Positions 27,038 through 36,135 of a stretch of DNA of 64,000 nt are shown here, piece after piece. Source of the stretch: Microvirga makkahensis (GTDB taxonomy: Bacteria; Pseudomonadota; Alphaproteobacteria; Rhizobiales; Beijerinckiaceae). Made by a program: the position numbers and the translations under genes. The notes under the pieces were generated by a model. It ran no database searches and was not told the DNA's origin. It was given only the letters and a program-made list of their open reading frames with translations. Where the stretch lies: NCBI RefSeq assembly GCF_009830105.1, contig NZ_WURB01000009.1, positions 110,209-174,208 on the forward strand, read 5' to 3'. How positions within the stretch are numbered: position 1 is the stretch's first letter; each line of letters opens with the position of its first letter.

Positions 27038-28612
27038 ATGCTCCAGCTCGCAGGGCGCTGGGCCATCCGTCTCCTGGCCGGGATCCTTGCCAGTGGTCTG
27101 CTCGTGGGAGTAGCGGAGCGGCACTTCCGGCGCGTACGCAGACAGCTCCTCAATCGGGGCGACGAGTTCCGGCCGGAGCGGCCAGTGCGTCCTTCGCCGC
27201 TGGCTGCAGCAGCACAGGCTGGCTCAGACGCGCATAGGGGGCAAAGCGGTCACCGGCTCCTCGTCGATGGCCCCGAGGCACTCGCCGCCCGTCTGGTGCT
27301 GGCGCGGGCTGCGGTCAACACCCTCGATCTGCAGTACTACGCCTGGCACGACGATCTGGCTGGCCGCCTCATGGCCCAGGCGGTGCTGCAAGCAGCTGGG
27401 CGCGGCGTGCGCGTGCGCATCCTGCTCGACGACCTGCATGCCCGCTCGACCAAACGGCTTGTGCGCCTGCTGGCAGCACACCCGCAGATTACGCTTCGGG
27501 TCTACAATCCGTCGGTGACCCGCCGCGCCTATTTTCTGAACTGGCTGTTCTCCTTCCACCGCCTGAATCGGCGCATGCATAACAAAGCTCTGGTTGCCGA
27601 TGGTGCCGCCGCGATCATCGGCGGGCGCAATATCGGTGATGTCTATTTCGGCCTAGCAGCCAACATGAATTTTCGTGATCTCGACGTGCTCACCGTCGGG
27701 CCGGACGTGCAGGCAGTGGAGGCCTTTTTCGAGCGGTTCTGGGACAGCGAGTTCGCCATGCCGTCGGCGGCCTTTGGAGTGAAGGAGCAGGCCAAAGAGG
27801 CCGAGGTCGACGCCATTCTCGCCCGCCTAGATCACAGCATCCGTGAAAATCTGCGTCGACGCAGCGGGAAAGGAGAGCCACAGCGCAACGCCGAGGAGAT
27901 ATTTGCCGAACACAGAATGAGTCTGAATGCACTCCTCTCCGACCTGATCTGGGCAACGGCCACTGTGCTGGGCGACACGCCCGGGGAAGCTGCAGGCGCG
28001 GGCCGGCTCCAGAAGAGGCTCTGGGACGCTCTCAGCGGCATCAGAAACTCGCTCGATATTGAGACCGGCTATTTTATCCCCGATGAAGAGGATCTGGCGC
28101 GCTTTCAAAGGCTGACAGCACGCGGGGTGGCGGTCCGGGTTGTCACGAACTCCCTTGGCACCAATGATGTCCTGCCGGCCCAGATCGGCTATGCGCGTCA
28201 CCGTCGGAGACTGCTCGCCGCCGGGGTCGAGTTGCATGAACTACAGCCTGACGCCAAGGTGCGCCGCGCCCTATCCCTATTAGGCAGCTCCGGCGGTGCG
28301 GGTCTCCACGCCAAGGTCATGCTTGCAGACGGGCACCTCGCGGTGATCGGCTCCTACAATCTTGACCCGCGCTCGGCGGACCATAATACGGAGTTGGTGC
28401 TGCTGATCGAGGACGAAGCCTTCGCCCGGGAGCTAGCAGCAACGATGACGCAGGTGCGGTCACCGTCCCAGAGCTACCGGGTCGAGCTCCGTCGAGGCAA
28501 GGTGGTCTGGGTTGACGATGGCGCGGTGCTAACCCGGGAGCCGGGAGCCACGCTGCCGGCACGCCTGCTCGCGGTTTGCATGCGCATTCTTCCGGTCGAG
28601 TGGCTGCTCTAA
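27038..28612 (+). CDS. Phospholipase D family protein (cardiolipin synthase-like)
   Basis: 524 aa with an N-terminal hydrophobic segment (about 8-25) and two HKD motifs: H181-x-K183-x4-D188 (HNKALVAD) with GGRNIGDVYF, and H424-x-K426-x4-D431 (HAKVMLAD) with GSYNLDPRS. Two complete motifs on one chain are needed for a phosphatidyl-transfer enzyme. It most resembles the periplasm-facing ClsC-like group. The start is uncertain; GTG at 27029 is three codons upstream of the ATG used. The substrate is not shown by sequence. Confidence 0.88.
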   Translation: MLQLAGRWAIRLLAGILASGLLVGVAERHFRRVRRQLLNRGDEFRPERPVRPSPLAAAAQAGSDAHRGQSGHRLLVDGPEALAARLVLARAAVNTLDLQYYAWHDDLAGRLMAQAVLQAAGRGVRVRILLDDLHARSTKRLVRLLAAHPQITLRVYNPSVTRRAYFLNWLFSFHRLNRRMHNKALVADGAAAIIGGRNIGDVYFGLAANMNFRDLDVLTVGPDVQAVEAFFERFWDSEFAMPSAAFGVKEQAKEAEVDAILARLDHSIRENLRRRSGKGEPQRNAEEIFAEHRMSLNALLSDLIWATATVLGDTPGEAAGAGRLQKRLWDALSGIRNSLDIETGYFIPDEEDLARFQRLTARGVAVRVVTNSLGTNDVLPAQIGYARHRRRLLAAGVELHELQPDAKVRRALSLLGSSGGAGLHAKVMLADGHLAVIGSYNLDPRSADHNTELVLLIEDEAFARELAATMTQVRSPSQSYRVELRRGKVVWVDDGAVLTREPGATLPARLLAVCMRILPVEWLL

Positions 28613-28909
28613 GGCAGTTGGCGTCCGGCCGAAACAGCGATTCCGCAGGCGACCGCAGCTGTTTTGAATGCTTCAGCTTGGCTATGTTTCGGCGCCGAAG
28701 GTCTGCAGCGGGTCACCCAGCGTTCTTCAGCGGGTTCGCGCAAAGGTCCGCTCATCCCAGCAGCGCGGAAGTACGGCTAAGGTCAGCCTCGTGCCACTTT
28801 CTGACCTTCTCCGATGCGTCGCGCAGGCCCGGTCCCGTCTCGGGCTCTCATTGTCCGTGTGAACAGCGTCACTGGTGGCGAAACACCCGTTGCGTGGGAT
28901 GGTCGCCGC

Positions 28910-29235
28910 ATGTTGACCATCATTGCCTATGCTGGTGCCGCCGGTGCCGGAATCGCCGGCTGCTTTGCCTTCTGGGCCTGGCTGCGCCTGGGCAAGTCCG
29001 TCTGGCGACTGCTTCCCGGCGGCGTCTCGCTGGCCCTTTTCGCTTACCTCTTGACGCTCGTCGACAGCGCCGCGGCGGGCCGGACCTACGCGGACTATGG
29101 CGGCGTCTACATCGCGGCGTCCCTGTCGTGGCTCTGGGCGGTCGAGGGGGGTCGGCCAGACCGGTGGGATCTGAGCGGAGCTAGCCTTTGCCTGCTCGGG
29201 CTGCTGTCATCCAGTTGGGACCGCGGGCTGCCTGA
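28910..29235 (+). pseudogene. ynfA: YnfA/UPF0060 membrane protein with C-terminal frameshift
   Basis: About 107 codons of a four-helix small multidrug-resistance-like protein: [34 protein letters not shown] and [14 protein letters not shown] are diagnostic. In frame, the protein then reads [15 protein letters not shown] and runs on to a stop at 29302. One base over, the expected ending [11 protein letters not shown] appears, with a stop at 29233-29235. Loss of one G in a G run near 29200 explains it. Only the last few residues of the last helix are changed, so some function may remain. Confidence 0.82.
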
Positions 29236-29585
29236 GTTCATCATCATGCTCCCCGGCTTGAGCTCCACCGTCTGTCCCGGGGCGATCCCTAGCCCCCTGT
29301 GACGGGCTCCATACGGGCGACGCCGTCGGCGACCGTGGAGCGGTGCACCTCAAAGCGTTCGGCCACCACGGTCGAGCCGCCGACCAGGCGATCGGGTTCC
29401 GAGCCCGTGTTGGTGATCCGCATGTAGCCGCCCGCCACCTTGGCGCCGCCGGGCGCGGCGCGCGAGCAGGGCGCCTCCACCACGACGGTGCCGGCGCGAT
29501 AGGTTTCGGGGGCCTGGGCCATCGCATGCGGCAGGGCACCGACGGCCAGTGTGGAAACAAGGGCAACGAGGGGTCTCTTGGTCAT
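29236..29585 (-). pseudogene. PCu(A)C-type copper chaperone, frameshifted and truncated
   Basis: A signal peptide (MTKRPLVALVSTLAVGALPH, cut after AQA) is followed by the PCu(A)C fold: AGGYMRITNTGSEPDRLVGG, then ERFEVHRSTVADGVARMEPV. The frame ends at a TAG (29291-29289), but one base over it continues [16 protein letters not shown] as expected. It then loses homology at about 29245, just where the ynfA tail ends. The metal-binding C-terminal H-x-M region is missing. Such proteins deliver Cu(I) to cytochrome oxidase; this copy should be non-functional. Confidence 0.85.
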
Positions 29586-29915
29586 CAGGGTATCTTTCGC
29601 CTCTCAAGGGGTGCGTCATGGAATGGGTGATTGGGTGCCATGGCGGCGGTCCCGTTTCGCGCGATGGAGCACGGACGTGGGGACTGGTTCAGGGAGCCGG
29701 CCTTGTCGCAGATCTTCCCCCTCAGACGGTGACCTGACGGAAATGACCCGCATCGGCGCGGCAGCCGCACGGCTTCCGGCGCATGGTCAATCCTGCGCTG
29801 CAACAGGTCGGGTCGGACCTGCGCGTCCGGCAGACGGCCTGCGTTGCCGCCCGGTGCCGCTTCGCGACGCGCCAGGTCGAGACCGGGGGTGTCCGGGCCG
29901 GCGGACCGCCCCGCC
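29586..29915. other. Intergenic stretch without a recognised gene
   Basis: About 330 bases upstream of the truncated copper chaperone. Several overlapping short frames, none with recognisable content. Confidence 0.45.
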
Positions 29916-30197
29916 ATGGAGCGGATCACCGTCGCGGCCAGCTTCCGCCAGGGCGGCGCCGATGCGGCGAGGTGCCTCCTCGAAGATGCCCTGACGGTGG
30001 TCGGGGCCACCATGGTCGCCTACGATCCCGGGATGGCGGCAGAGCGCCACGGTGAAGTGCTGCTGGAACGGGGCGAGGCCGCTCTCGGCAGGGCGAGGCG
30101 CATCTGGACAGCGCCGACATACACTACGCCCTCTCGTTCGACGACGTGAGCGGGCGCCTGGAGATCACCGCTGCGACATTGCGCGCAAGGCATGGTT
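29916..30197 (+). pseudogene. Small hypothetical protein, probably frameshifted
   Basis: From ATG 29916 the frame reads MERITVAASFRQGGADAARC and continues AYDPGMAAERHGEVLL and GEAALG, then degenerates to a low-complexity end. Another frame takes over near 30085 with GEAHLDSADIHYALSFDDVS, then RLEITAATLRARHG, and a stop at 30195-30197. The two halves together would make a protein of about 90 residues. I do not recognise the family, and there is no clear ribosome site. Confidence 0.45.
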
Positions 30198-30322
30198 AAG
30201 GAACTCTCCGGAACCAAAGAGGGTGCGACCTGTTAACTCTCGTTTAACTTTCGCCTTGAGCGCCGCCGACCCGCCGTGTCAGGTTTGATGAACAAATCCT
30301 TAACGGCACATCGGTGGGGGCA

Positions 30323-30982
30323 ATGCGGCAACCTCTCTTCGGGCTTCTGAGCGTTCGGACTTTTTCCAGGAGCACGTTCCGTTTCGCCGCCGCCGTCTCC
30401 CTCGCCCTGACCGCAGCGCAGGCGCAGACCCAGACCGGGAGCATCCTGCCAGGCGTGTCCCAGCCCGTTGCCAAGGTAGGCACCGCAAGGCCGATCATGG
30501 GCTGGGTCCGCTTCTGCCAGCAGAACCCGGCCGAGTGCGCCGTTGACCTCTCCGAGCCGGCCACTATCGAGCTCACGGCGAAGGAATGGCAGACCCTCAA
30601 CCGGATCAACCACCAGGTTAACGCCAGCATCAAGGCGAAGACCGATAAGGATCACTGGGGCGTCGAGGACGTATGGGACCTTGCCGAGGACGGCTACGGC
30701 GATTGCGAGGACTACCAGCTCGTCAAGCGCAAGCGCCTGGTCGAGGCAGGCTTTCCGCGCCGGGCGCTGCGCATGACCGTGGTGATCGACGAGCTGGGCG
30801 CGGGTCACGCCGTCATGATGGTGCGAACTAGCCGGGGTGACTTCATCCTCGACAATAAGAAGGACGCCGTCCTGCCCTGGCACAGGACCGGCTACACCTA
30901 TATCAAGCGCGAGGGTGACGGCGGCACGGCCTGGGCCTCGCTCCGCCACCAGACCTCGCCCGTGATGACGGCGAACCAATAG
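30323..30982 (+). CDS. Transglutaminase-like cysteine peptidase (BTLCP family)
   Basis: 219 aa, exported (hydrophobic segment ending in ALTAAQAQ near residue 35). The BTLCP (DUF920) domain has the catalytic triad C128 in GDCEDYQL, H162 in GAGHAVMM and D177 in ILDNKK. The family includes LapG, which cuts surface adhesins under c-di-GMP control, but most rhizobial members are stand-alone and uncharacterised. No LapD-like partner is nearby. GGTGGGGG precedes the ATG; an in-frame GTG at 30314 is also possible. It appears intact among decayed neighbours. Confidence 0.9.
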   Translation: MRQPLFGLLSVRTFSRSTFRFAAAVSLALTAAQAQTQTGSILPGVSQPVAKVGTARPIMGWVRFCQQNPAECAVDLSEPATIELTAKEWQTLNRINHQVNASIKAKTDKDHWGVEDVWDLAEDGYGDCEDYQLVKRKRLVEAGFPRRALRMTVVIDELGAGHAVMMVRTSRGDFILDNKKDAVLPWHRTGYTYIKREGDGGTAWASLRHQTSPVMTANQ

Positions 30983-31231
30983 TCGACGTCGCAGCCTCGC
31001 TCGCTTGGCTTTGGGCCATGGCAGGCGGAGGCCCGACCCTTGGGACGCTGCGGGCGCGGCGGTCGTCCTGGTCGGCGCGAGGACGGTCCTTTTCGATCCG
31101 CCAGGAGCGTAACCGGCATCGGCCAGCGCACAATTCCGATCATGCCTGGCCGGACAGGCACACGCCGCTCCCTCTGTCTGTGAGCTGACAGGAACAGAAG
31201 CAACTGCGATCCGTTTTGCTAGGCTTGCCGA

Positions 31232-31807
31232 GTGGTCATCTCGCTGACTGCCGGGTTCCTCTCGGGCAGCGCGGCACTGGTGAGCCGGGGATTCGACAGC
31301 AACGTGGAGGGCGCTTCCGCAGGGGCGATGATCTGGCGGCTACACGGAGAGGAACGCGAGATCAGCCCTCACGGCCTGACGCGGCGAAAGAAGACCGCCC
31401 TGTCGGTCGTCGCGGCCGCATTCTGGATCGTGGTGGCCTTCATTCTCTATGAGGCGGTCAGCACGTTCATCGCGCAGAAAGCCCCGGCTTTCTCCTGGCT
31501 CGGCATCGGCATTCTGGTCGTGGCTCTCGTGGTCAATCCAGTCCTGGCCTGGGGCAAGTATCATTACGGCAAGAAGCTAGACGCCAAGTCGCTCAAGTAC
31601 GACGCCAACGACACGCTGATCTGCCAGTATCAGACGGTCGTGGTGCTGGCCGGGCTCATTCTCACGGAGACCATGGGCTGGTGGTGGGCCGATCCCGTAG
31701 CGACTCTGGTCATCGTGTCCTACATCGCTTGGGAGGGCGTCGAGGCGGCCCGCGACGCCTGGCGCGTGGACCCGGACGAAGCCGGCATGGAAGCGCAGGC
31801 TGCATAG
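31232..31807 (+). CDS. Cation-efflux (CDF-like) transporter, 5' truncated
   Basis: 191 codons beginning abruptly inside what should be the first or second membrane helix (SLTAGFLSGSAALVSRGFDS). It then has the usual family pattern, including LVVALVVNPVLAWGKYHYGK, DANDTLICQYQTVVVLAGL and GWWWADPVATLVIV. Homologues begin roughly 30-40 residues earlier. The GTG at 31232 has no ribosome site. It is probably a pseudogene, although the rest of the frame is open. Confidence 0.7.
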   Translation: MVISLTAGFLSGSAALVSRGFDSNVEGASAGAMIWRLHGEEREISPHGLTRRKKTALSVVAAAFWIVVAFILYEAVSTFIAQKAPAFSWLGIGILVVALVVNPVLAWGKYHYGKKLDAKSLKYDANDTLICQYQTVVVLAGLILTETMGWWWADPVATLVIVSYIAWEGVEAARDAWRVDPDEAGMEAQAA

Positions 31808-31869
31808 GCGGCGGAATGCGGGGGCTTGCGTTTGAGCGACTTCCCGTTCCGACCAGTGTGCCGGGCCTC

Positions 31870-32976
31870 GCGCTGGACATCCTGCTTTCTTAGTTGCGTC
31901 ATTTCCCCGAGACGAGCACCGGTATAGGCCATGAGCCACGGCACCCGTTTCTTGGCGGCCTAGGTTTTCGGGCGCTCTCGTCCGCGCTGCGCATGGAGAG
32001 CGTGTCTGAGGATAGCTTCGGCTTCCGCATCGGTGAGATCCGGCCACCGCAGTCGCTGCGGCTTGCCGAGATCCAGGGTTACGCCCTCGGCGGGATTGCA
32101 GCTCGTGAGATTGCTCTTGCGCGCCCAGCCGAGGACCGCCTTCAGGGCGACGAGATCGAAGTCCTTGACGGTCTTCGCTGCAACCAGTTTGCCTGTGCGT
32201 GAATTGATAGAAGCCAGCCGATGGTTCTTGAATCCGAGAACATCCTCGCGACGCACCCGGTGCGGATCATCATGATCGAGATAAGTGATCAGGTTCTCGA
32301 TGGTCTGGCGGTCGCTCTCGTGGGTGCTCGGCTTACGCCCTGTGGCCTTGCCCGTTTGTATCGCCATCCTGCGTCTTGGGCAGCCCTGCCGACCTCCCTC
32401 AGCAGCTTCAGCCGTGTTTCGGCGTTCGACCTCCAGGCCATGCTTCGTCAGGACCCGGGAGGCGAGCCTACCGAAGCGCATCTCAAGCCCCTCCGGGCTG
32501 GCTTCGGACGCCGGCTTCGGATGGCAGGAATGAATTCACTTGCGCCGTCAGGTCAGCCCCAAACAACACGGCGGCTGCCGCTTGGTCATTGACTTTCCCC
32601 TAGCTCAGTTGCGGGCGCTTGGCTGATCGGGCCTTCGAGAATGGCGCGATTGATCGCCTTAGCGCGCCCCATTCCGCAGGCGATCCGGGGTCCTCCTCAA
32701 ATCACTCGACGTACAGCCGACAGATCTCGCCGGACAGAGCGATGATCTGCTTGTATGTAAGCGGTGCCGGTCCCTGCTCGATGGCTTCGAACAGCCGCCG
32801 GAAGCGCGCTTCCGCGATGCCGATGCGGGCCTTTGCCGCTCACTCCGCAGCGGCGGGGACTCAATAACGAAAAGCCGACCACGTACGCGCTGGGACACCC
32901 TGCCGGGCACGTTCTTCTCGAACTGGCGATACGAGGAATCGGGGCGGCTCGTTGGACGTGTCATTTGAAGGCTCAT
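31870..32976 (-). pseudogene. Tyrosine recombinase (DUF6538-type integrase), decayed
   Basis: From the right, MTRPTSRPDSSYRQFEKNVP opens the N-terminal domain. Another frame carries APLTYKQIIALSGEICRLYV followed by a stop. After further shifts, the core-binding domain appears at 32380-31963 (TIENLITYLDHDDPHRV, VKDFDLVALKAVLGWARKSN). An amber codon at 31962-31960 interrupts it, and the same frame continues AAKKRVPWLMAYTGARLGEM, the first catalytic-arginine region. Similarity ends near 31870, so the C-terminal H-x-x-R and tyrosine are lost. It points away from tRNA-Phe, 80 bases to its right. Confidence 0.85.
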
Positions 32977-33055
32977 GGCTCTTCAACCGGTTCGGTCCAC
33001 CGGCGTCAGATCATTCAGCCTGCAAGATAAGGCCTTCAAGCACTTAGGGGAGGAA

Positions 33056-33131
33056 TGGTGCCCAGGGGCGGAATCGAACCACCGACACTGCGATTTTCAG
33101 TCGCATGCTCTACCAACTGAGCTACCTGGGC
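33056..33131 (-). tRNA. tRNA-Phe(GAA)
   Basis: Complete 76-nt tRNA on the minus strand with encoded CCA (33058-33056). Acceptor GCCCAGG/CCTGGGC, D arm GCTCAGTTGGTAGAGC, anticodon loop CTGAAAA (GAA), T loop TTCGATT. It follows yacG, as in many rhizobia, and marks the right edge of the accessory region. Confidence 0.96.
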
Positions 33132-33230
33132 ATCCGATGCGCGGCTGGTGCCGTGCGCGTCGTGGGCGGTTGTATAGTCAGACCTTCGCCGCCTGTCCAG
33201 CCGCCGGAAGAGAATTTTTTAGAAGAAATT

Positions 33231-33437
33231 TTATTGACCGTCTTCCCGCGCGTCCTCGCCGCGGTCCTCCGGATCGTCCACGGCGGGAATGGCGTAGCTG
33301 CCCGACAGCCAGCGGTTCAAATCCACGTCCGCACAGCGCTTGGAGCAGAAGGGCTTGTAGTCCAGGATAGTCGGCTTGCCGCAGATCGGGCATGTGCCGG
33401 TGGATGCCAGGGGCTTGTTCTCGTTGGCAGGGTCCAT
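33231..33437 (-). CDS. yacG: DNA gyrase inhibitor YacG
   Basis: 68 aa zinc protein. CPICGKP (C16, C19) and PFCSKRC (C31, C35) bind one zinc, followed by VDLNRWLSGSYAIP, the family signature. YacG binds GyrB and blocks its DNA binding. The acidic tail (DDPEDRGEDARED) is usual. It lies 18 bases after maf, likely in one transcript with it. Confidence 0.93.
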   Translation of the reverse strand: MDPANENKPLASTGTCPICGKPTILDYKPFCSKRCADVDLNRWLSGSYAIPAVDDPEDRGEDAREDGQ

Positions 33438-33455
33438 GCCTCGCTCCTTCTCCGA

Positions 33456-34118
33456 TCAGGCAGCGTCGAGCCAAGTGGAGCGTACGGGGAAGCCCTCCCC
33501 ATCGAGCAGCACAACCGCCTCGTAGAGGGGCAGCCCCACCACGTTGGTGTAGGAGCCGACCAGCTTCACCACAAAAGTGCCGGCAAGCCCCTGAATGGCA
33601 TAGCCGCCCGCCTTTCCGCGCCACTCGCCCGACGCGAGATAGCGCTCGAACTCCTCACGGGAGAGACGCTTGAAGCGCACGCGGGTTTCCACGAGGCGAT
33701 CGCGGATCGAATCCTTGGGGGTGATGAGGCAGACGGAGGTGTAGACCCGATGAGCCCGGCCCGACAACATACGCAGGCACCCGGCCGCCTCGTCCTCTAC
33801 CTCGGCCTTGGGCAGAATGCGCCCGCCGGAGACCACCACCGTATCGGCGGACAGGATATAGGCGTCCTTCAGGTCCTCGCGGTTGCGGGCCGTCTTTCGG
33901 GCGACTTCCGCCTTGGAGCGGGCGAGACGCTTGGCGAGGTCCTTGGGGCCCTCGTTCTTCAAGGGGGTTTCGTCCACATCGGCGGGCAGAAGGGCATCGG
34001 GCTCGATCCCGGCCTGCTGCAGCAGGGCGAGCCTGCGGGGCGAGGCGGAAGCCAGAACGAGCTTCGGACGCCCGCTGGGATTCGACAGCTCGGAAGAGGA
34101 CGCCACTTTGATCTCCAC
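33456..34118 (-). CDS. maf: Maf-family nucleoside triphosphate pyrophosphatase
   Basis: 220 aa. Maf proteins hydrolyse dTTP/UTP or modified nucleotides to monophosphates and are linked to division arrest. The N-terminal loop [19 protein letters not shown], then DETP, the KAEVAR helix and ILSADTVVV, and the later [10 protein letters not shown] are all present. The pairing maf-yacG is conserved in alphaproteobacteria; infA, often upstream, is not seen. Residue variation between dTTP- and CTP-specific groups does not let me fix its specificity. Confidence 0.93.
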   Translation of the reverse strand: MEIKVASSSELSNPSGRPKLVLASASPRRLALLQQAGIEPDALLPADVDETPLKNEGPKDLAKRLARSKAEVARKTARNREDLKDAYILSADTVVVSGGRILPKAEVEDEAAGCLRMLSGRAHRVYTSVCLITPKDSIRDRLVETRVRFKRLSREEFERYLASGEWRGKAGGYAIQGLAGTFVVKLVGSYTNVVGLPLYEAVVLLDGEGFPVRSTWLDAA

Positions 34119-34209
34119 GCTCCAGGGCCATTGAAGCCCTTCACGATAATTGATTACCAGCCGGGCGAAGGCTACGCCCGGTCACAACATGGCACCTGCA
34201 ACGCTTGAT

Positions 34210-35064
34210 TCAAGCGTCAGGGGGCGCCTCGGCTTCCGGCGCTTCGGGCTGCGGGGCGGAAGCGACTCTGACGGCGTCCGCGCGCTCGAGCTGGCGGTAG
34301 CGCATGACGCTGAGGGGAATCGAGCCGAGGAAGAGAACCGTGATGCCGGTCAGCATCTCCCAGGGAAAGTTCACCAGCAGCCCGAAGACCGCCACCGACA
34401 GCACGAAGATCGGCAGCACCCAATGGCGCGGAACGTTCAGGCCGATGGTCTTGCCCGAATAGACCGGGATGGTGGACACCATCAGAAAGGCGAGCCCCAG
34501 CAGGTAGACGAGCGCGATGGGAGCGATCGCAGGACCGATGGGAAAGCCCAGAAACGAGAGGTAGAGAGGCAGCATCGAGGTCAGCGCCCCTGCTGGAGCG
34601 GGCATGCCGGTGAAGAAGTTCTTCTTCCATTCGGGCCGATGCGGATCGTCGAGCATCACGTTGAAGCGGGCGAGCCGCAGAACCATCGCGATGGCGAAGA
34701 CCAGCACGGCGATCCACCCGATCGCCTTCAGCTCGTTCAGCAGGAAGCTGTAGAGAATAAGGGCGGGCGTCACGCCGAAATTGACGAAATCGGCCAGGGA
34801 ATCCAGCTCCGCGCCGAAGCGGGAAGTGCCCTTCAGCAGCCGCGCCACTCGCCCGTCGACCCCGTCCAACAGGGCTGCCACCACGATGGCGACGACCGCG
34901 GGTTCATAGCGCCCCTCGAAGGCGAGCCTGATCGCGGTGAGCCCCAGGCACAGGGCGATGAGGGTGATGATGTTGGGAACGATGACGCGGAACGGAACGG
35001 GTTTGAAGAGCCGCTTGCGCGGTTCGTTCGGATCCGGGGCGAAGGGCGGGAAAAGATCACTCAT
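34210..35064 (-). CDS. pssA: CDP-diacylglycerol-serine O-phosphatidyltransferase
   Basis: 284 aa inner-membrane enzyme making phosphatidylserine from CDP-diacylglycerol and serine. The CDP-alcohol phosphatidyltransferase motif is D67-x2-D-G-x2-A-R-x8-G-x3-D-x3-D (LDGVDGRVARLL, then FGAELDSLADF). About seven to eight helices follow. It is directly downstream of psd, whose product decarboxylates its product to phosphatidylethanolamine. Length and motif fit the Bacillus/rhizobial type II synthase. Confidence 0.94.
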   Translation of the reverse strand: MSDLFPPFAPDPNEPRKRLFKPVPFRVIVPNIITLIALCLGLTAIRLAFEGRYEPAVVAIVVAALLDGVDGRVARLLKGTSRFGAELDSLADFVNFGVTPALILYSFLLNELKAIGWIAVLVFAIAMVLRLARFNVMLDDPHRPEWKKNFFTGMPAPAGALTSMLPLYLSFLGFPIGPAIAPIALVYLLGLAFLMVSTIPVYSGKTIGLNVPRHWVLPIFVLSVAVFGLLVNFPWEMLTGITVLFLGSIPLSVMRYRQLERADAVRVASAPQPEAPEAEAPPDA

Positions 35065-35075
35065 GGCATGAACCT

Positions 35076-35120
35076 AACGCATCGCACGGAAAAGTGGACC
35101 CGGTTTTCGCGAGCGTGGCC
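35076..35120. repeat. Rhizobial-type palindromic element, copy
   Basis: ACGCATCGCACGGAAAAGTG followed by GACCCGGTTTTCGCG, in the short psd-pssA gap. Related to 16137, 35990 and 40674. Confidence 0.6.
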
Positions 35121-35275
35121 CTTCGGGTCAGAGATCGGGGCTTTCGGAGAAAGGGAGCCGCCTGACCGGAAGGGCGAGCCGCGCGGCGTACGGAATTGAG
35201 AAAGAGCAAACTGCTGTGGACAGTTTCGTCCGGGAAGCCCGGCAGGCGGGAACCTGCCCCTCCTGCCGCGCGGGA

Positions 35276-35977
35276 TCAGCCGTTCCGGTACTGGCGGGCG
35301 GGCTCGTTGGCGGTCAGGTCCGCCAGAACCGTCTCCCCCGCGACGGCCGTCTGGCCGAGGCCCACGAGAACCTGGGCGCTCATCGGAACATAGATGTCCA
35401 GACGGGACCCGAAGCGGATCAGACCGAAGCGCTCGCCGGTGCTCAACGTGTCGCCCACCTTCACGAAGGAGACGATGCGGCGCGCCACGAGGCCCGCGAT
35501 CTGCACCACGCCGATGCGGGTGCCCGCCGTCTCGATGACGAGGGCGTTGCGCTCGTTGTCCTCACTGGCCTTGTCGAGCTCGGCATTGAGGAAAAGACCA
35601 GGACTATAAAGGATTTGCTCGATCCGGCCCGTCACCGGTGAGCGGTTCACGTGGCAGTCGAATACGTTCATGAAGACCGAGATCCGGGTCATCGGTTCGG
35701 GCGGCAGGCTGAGTTCGGCCGGAGGAACCGCTGTGGTGATCAGGTTCACTCGCCCGTCCGCCGGGGAGACGACGAGGCCCTCGCGCAGAGGGGTCACGCG
35801 CGGCGGATCGCGGAAGAAGTAGCAGACCCATACGGTGAGGATGGTGCCGATCCAGCCCAGCGGCGACCACAGCCAGGCCAGGACGATGGTCGCGAACAGC
35901 GCGATCAGAATGAAGGGATACCCCTCCTTGTGGATCGGGACGAAGATGCGGCGCATCGATTCGAGGATATCGGTCAT
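35276..35977 (-). CDS. psd: Phosphatidylserine decarboxylase
   Basis: 233 aa proenzyme from the ATG at 35977. Self-cleavage at the G190-S191 bond in RFGSRLDIY would form the pyruvoyl group, which decarboxylates phosphatidylserine to phosphatidylethanolamine. Two N-terminal helices (about 17-50) hold it in the inner membrane. [21 protein letters not shown] and [16 protein letters not shown] segments mark the short bacterial group. The frame continues 54 codons upstream without homology. It precedes pssA, 211 bases away, with a palindromic element between, so the two may be one transcript. Confidence 0.94.
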   Translation of the reverse strand: MTDILESMRRIFVPIHKEGYPFILIALFATIVLAWLWSPLGWIGTILTVWVCYFFRDPPRVTPLREGLVVSPADGRVNLITTAVPPAELSLPPEPMTRISVFMNVFDCHVNRSPVTGRIEQILYSPGLFLNAELDKASEDNERNALVIETAGTRIGVVQIAGLVARRIVSFVKVGDTLSTGERFGLIRFGSRLDIYVPMSAQVLVGLGQTAVAGETVLADLTANEPARQYRNG

Positions 35978-35989
35978 TCTCTTGGAGCC

Positions 35990-36075
35990 TTGCTGGAGCA
36001 TGATCAGAGCAAGTGGAAACCGGCTGCTCGCCCGGATCATGCGGCAAAAAAACGAATCGAGAGCTTGACCCTGTT
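35990..36075. repeat. Rhizobial GATCATGC palindromic element
   Basis: GCATGATC at 35998-36005 and GATCATGC at 36035-36042 frame an AAGTGGAAACCGG core, and the right flank has AAAAAAACGAATCGAGAGC. This is the well-known Hyphomicrobiales intergenic element; this copy lies between the Atm1-type gene and psd. Confidence 0.8.
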
Positions 36076-36135
36076 TCAAGGAGACTTGATCAAGCTCTTG
36101 AGTTTGCGAGGGGATGGCAGGCGGAGAGGCTTCCG

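Noticed and set aside
23901..28612. Acyltransferase and PLD-family genes as one lipid-modifying system
   Set aside because: They lie on opposite strands with 1.2 kb of decayed DNA between them and share no regulatory site.
30323..30982. LapG/LapD adhesin-release system with the RTX end at 63.9 kb
   Set aside because: The BTLCP protein and RTX fragment are 33 kb apart and no LapD or GGDEF/EAL protein is present, so a link is not supported.
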